Assembly: GCA_940337035.1 (NCBI GenBank)
Contig: OW679195.1
Span: 178,532,015 to 178,596,014, forward strand
Source of the DNA: Agriotes lineatus
Taxonomy: Eukaryota > Arthropoda > Insecta > Coleoptera > Elateridae
Length of the DNA stretch: 64,000 nucleotides
Direction: 5' to 3'
A program made the position numbers and the translations under genes. Below the pieces are notes generated by a model. That model worked only from the letters and a program-made list of their open reading frames with translations, was not told where the DNA came from and made no database searches. Positions 61,590-64,000 of the stretch are shown piece after piece; the first letter of the stretch is position 1, and each line of letters opens with the position of its first letter.

Positions 61590-64000
61590 TGGATTAATTC
61601 CCATATTGCTCTTTCTTTTAGCCTCTTAAGTCTTTGCTGGTCTTGGTATCTTTTGCCCATTCCTTTCTATTTTGACATTTTTCCCTCCACTTCTTTATTC
61701 CCATCTTCTCTAGATCATCTTCTACATCATTTAGCCATCTTGTCCTGGGTCTACCTCTCCTTCTTGCTTCAGTTGGTGTCCATTCCGCCATTATTCTTAT
61801 TGCTCGGTTTTTGTCTGCTCTCATTACATGTCCCAACCATTTTATTCTTTGTGCTTTCATGTACGTGATGATGTCTTCTCCTTGCATTTGCGCTATTAAT
61901 TCGAAGTTCATTCTCGGTTTGAGTTCATTTTTTTCTGTTAGTTTAGGCCCCATTATTCTTCGTAAAATCTTTCTTTCGAATACTCGTAAATCTTCTTCTT
62001 TATTAGTCAATGTCCATGTTTCTGTTGCGTATGTTACAACCGGTCTGATAAGAGTTTTATATATTTGTAGATTGGCATTGCTGCTTAAGTATTTGGTATT
62101 GAGATTAGCGATGTGTCGATCCGGTCGGATTCGATACAAAGGATCGAATCCGGGGCAGGATCGATTTGGATCGAGTCCAAGTTTCGGTCCGGATTCGTTC
62201 CGAGGAACGAAAAGGTCGCAAGGCGTCAATTCTCGCGGACATTCATTCATTCCTTTGGCATTCCGTTACTCAATCCATTTCAATACAGAATACAATACAA
62301 TGTGTTGATGGGGAACAGCAAATGATGATGGTGTTCGTTTTAAAGGCTCGACGTCGACAGGCGACACATGATACGGCCGAACTTGCATGCTTTTTTATCA
62401 GTTATCAGTGATTTATGGCTTTTGGCGGCTTTGTATGTGCCCAATTGATGTCTGAGACATATAAACATACTGAATTACCGACTGCGTGACCATTCACCAA
62501 AACAAAGATACTCGCGTTGTTCGTTCTGGGTCCGGAATGACCGAGGACCCCGGGTGTCTGAAATGCACATTCAATTTCGATGTCGATCCGAGGATCGAGT
62601 CCGATGGACTCGATCCACTTGCGGAATGGGATTGGAATGAACGAGTCCGCAAAAGTATCGAAACTTCCCATCACTAATTGAGATAGTTTTTATTCGCGTA
62701 GTATGTTTTATATCCAGTTTGTATTTTTTCTTTTGTCTTTTCACTTCCACTATAATTTTTGTTATATATTGTTGTGCCTAAATATTTAAATTTATGTACT
62801 GCTTCAAAACTATAATCTTTTATTTTCAGAGCTTGTACCTCGGTGTCATTACTATACTTGAAATATTTTGTTTTTTCCTCACTAATTTTTAGACCCCTTT
62901 TTTTGTTTCTTCTAATCTCTTGAAAGCTTCCATTATTCCATCTTTTGTTCTGCTCATGATTGTTACGTCATCAGCGTAAGCAATGATCTGTATATTTTTT
63001 ACGTTTATCGTTCCTTCTACATCTGATTTTCTAATTGCACTTTCCAGACCTATCTTAAATAACATGGCCGGTAACATATCTTCATGTCTAACTCCTTCTT
63101 TTACTTTAATTGTATCTGTCACTTGGTTTCCAATTTTTACTATTGCTGTTGTGTCTTTAAGTGTCATCTTCACAAGATTTATTATTTTTTATGGTATCCC
63201 CATGTGTACCAGTTCTGTTATTATATTAGTTCTATTTACCTTATCAAATGCTTGCTTAAAATCTATAAACATGGTGTGGAGTGATATATTAAATTCATTT
63301 GCTTTTTCCAGTATTTGCTGCATTATGTGTATAGCGTCTGTAGTTGATCTTCCCTGTCGGAAACCTTGTTGGTAATCTCCAATCATATTTTCTGTGTATT
63401 CTTGCAATTATCTTTGATAGCACTTTGGAGGTTACATTTAATAACATTATTTCTCGATAGTTGGAACATTCTTCTATATCTCCTTTTTCATAAATCGTGA
63501 AAATTACTCCTTTTCTCCATTCTTCTGGCATTTTTTCCTCTCCCCATATCGTGGAAATTAATTCATGCAATTTTTTGTGTAGTAACTTCCCTCCATATTT
63601 AAGGTATCCTGTTATTATGTCATCGCATCCTGGTGTTTTATTGTTTTTTAAGCTTCTTATTCTTCTAGTGTTGGTTCTTGTATTATCGTTTGATTTGTTA
63701 TGATGTCTGGTGGAGTGATTATACTTGTTTGGTTGTCATTGTTAAATAGTTATTCGTAATAATTTTTCCATATATTTTGAATTTCTTTTGCTTCATATCT
63801 CGACTTTCCTTGTGCATCTTTGTATTCTCTTGTTGTTATTTCAAAGGTTTTCTTTTCTTGTCTTATGGTAAAATTTTCTCGTGTTTTTGATTCTGTATTC
63901 ATCTTTGATCTCTTTTATTTTGTTTTCGTTTCATTTTCTTTTCTTTTGTTTACATACATTTCTTGCTTCCGTGTTTGCTTCTTTATAAAGTTGCTTATTT
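61590..64000 (-). mobile_element. LINE G: RT of a non-LTR retrotransposon, split by a MITE, runs off the window
   Basis: Minus-strand reading from the window end gives fragments in RT order. Finger region: WGEEKMPEEWRKGVIFTIYEK and EIMLLNVTSKVLSKI (63570-63430). Then GDYQQGFRQGRSTTDAIHIM and FIDFKQAFDKVN (63407-63189). Then VKEGVRHEDMLPAMLFKIGL and IAYADDVTIMSR (63173-62889, catalytic YADD intact). The tail, 62105-61618, has YKTLIRPVVTYATETWTLTN, ILRRIMGPKL, IKWLGHVMRAD and GRPRTRWLNDVEDDL. Frameshifts separate the pieces. It is in the same family as LINE F by the shared GDYQQGFR-x-GRST block and IRPV-x-TY. The 571 bp hAT MITE at 62106-62676 interrupts it between the catalytic part and the tail. 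Confidence 0.88.
62106..62676. mobile_element. hAT-type MITE inserted in LINE G
   Basis: Ends TAG(C/T)GATG and CATCACTA, with the 8 bp target duplication ATTGAGAT exactly on both sides (62098-62105 and 62677-62684). GC-richer than the surroundings, with 'tcgatccg' and 'ggactcgatcc' words in both orientations. No transposase. The LINE reads through once it is removed. Confidence 0.92.

Noticed and set aside
61811..62308. 165-residue plus-strand frame
   Set aside because: Antisense of the LINE G tail running into the hAT MITE.

Overview
This is an AT-rich eukaryotic nuclear window, most likely from an insect. Four single-copy, intron-bearing genes have animal-type protein sequences and short GT-AG introns. 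The non-LTR retrotransposons include a Jockey-like element, and almost everything between the genes is transposon-derived. The species cannot be fixed from the sequence alone. A run of exactly 100 Ns (9810-9909) marks a scaffold gap.

Host genes: the RNA polymerase I/II/III shared subunit RPB5 (minus, 19753-20659, five exons, complete, 210 aa); a nucleoredoxin-like thioredoxin-fold gene (plus, 28292-28928, three exons, one apparent frameshift); ribosomal protein L12 (minus, 38897-39796, four exons, complete, 165 aa) with a probable H/ACA snoRNA in its third intron; and the first four exons of a STIMATE/TMEM110-like membrane protein (plus, 55304-56574, last exon not found). They are unrelated housekeeping genes with no operon-like organisation.

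Region by region: 1-5 kb holds a decayed array of CCHC zinc-knuckle modules, minisatellites, tRNA-derived SINE pieces and a 28S rRNA-derived scrap. 5.6-9.8 kb is a nearly perfect 4.2 kb palindrome; each arm has an intact tRNA-Leu(UAA), a broken virus-like or mobile-element ORF and a 145 bp tandem repeat. 10-17 kb has two decayed LINEs. 20.9-27.8 kb and 29.8-36.5 kb are dense in MITEs and foldback elements, many nested. 40.6-50 kb is similar, with a Tc1 relic, a hAT relic, and a LINE inserted into a foldback. 50-55 kb has nested MITEs and a tandem pair of roughly 700 bp repeats. 58-61 kb has Harbinger transposase and PIF1-like helicase relics. 61.6-64 kb is a LINE reverse transcriptase split by a hAT MITE with a perfect 8 bp target duplication.

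The observations most worth following up are the tRNA-bearing palindrome, a set of foldback elements that share a terminal box but have unrelated palindromic cores, a roughly 450 bp segment present in two orientations behind the same flank, a three-level MITE nest, and the intronic H/ACA snoRNA.
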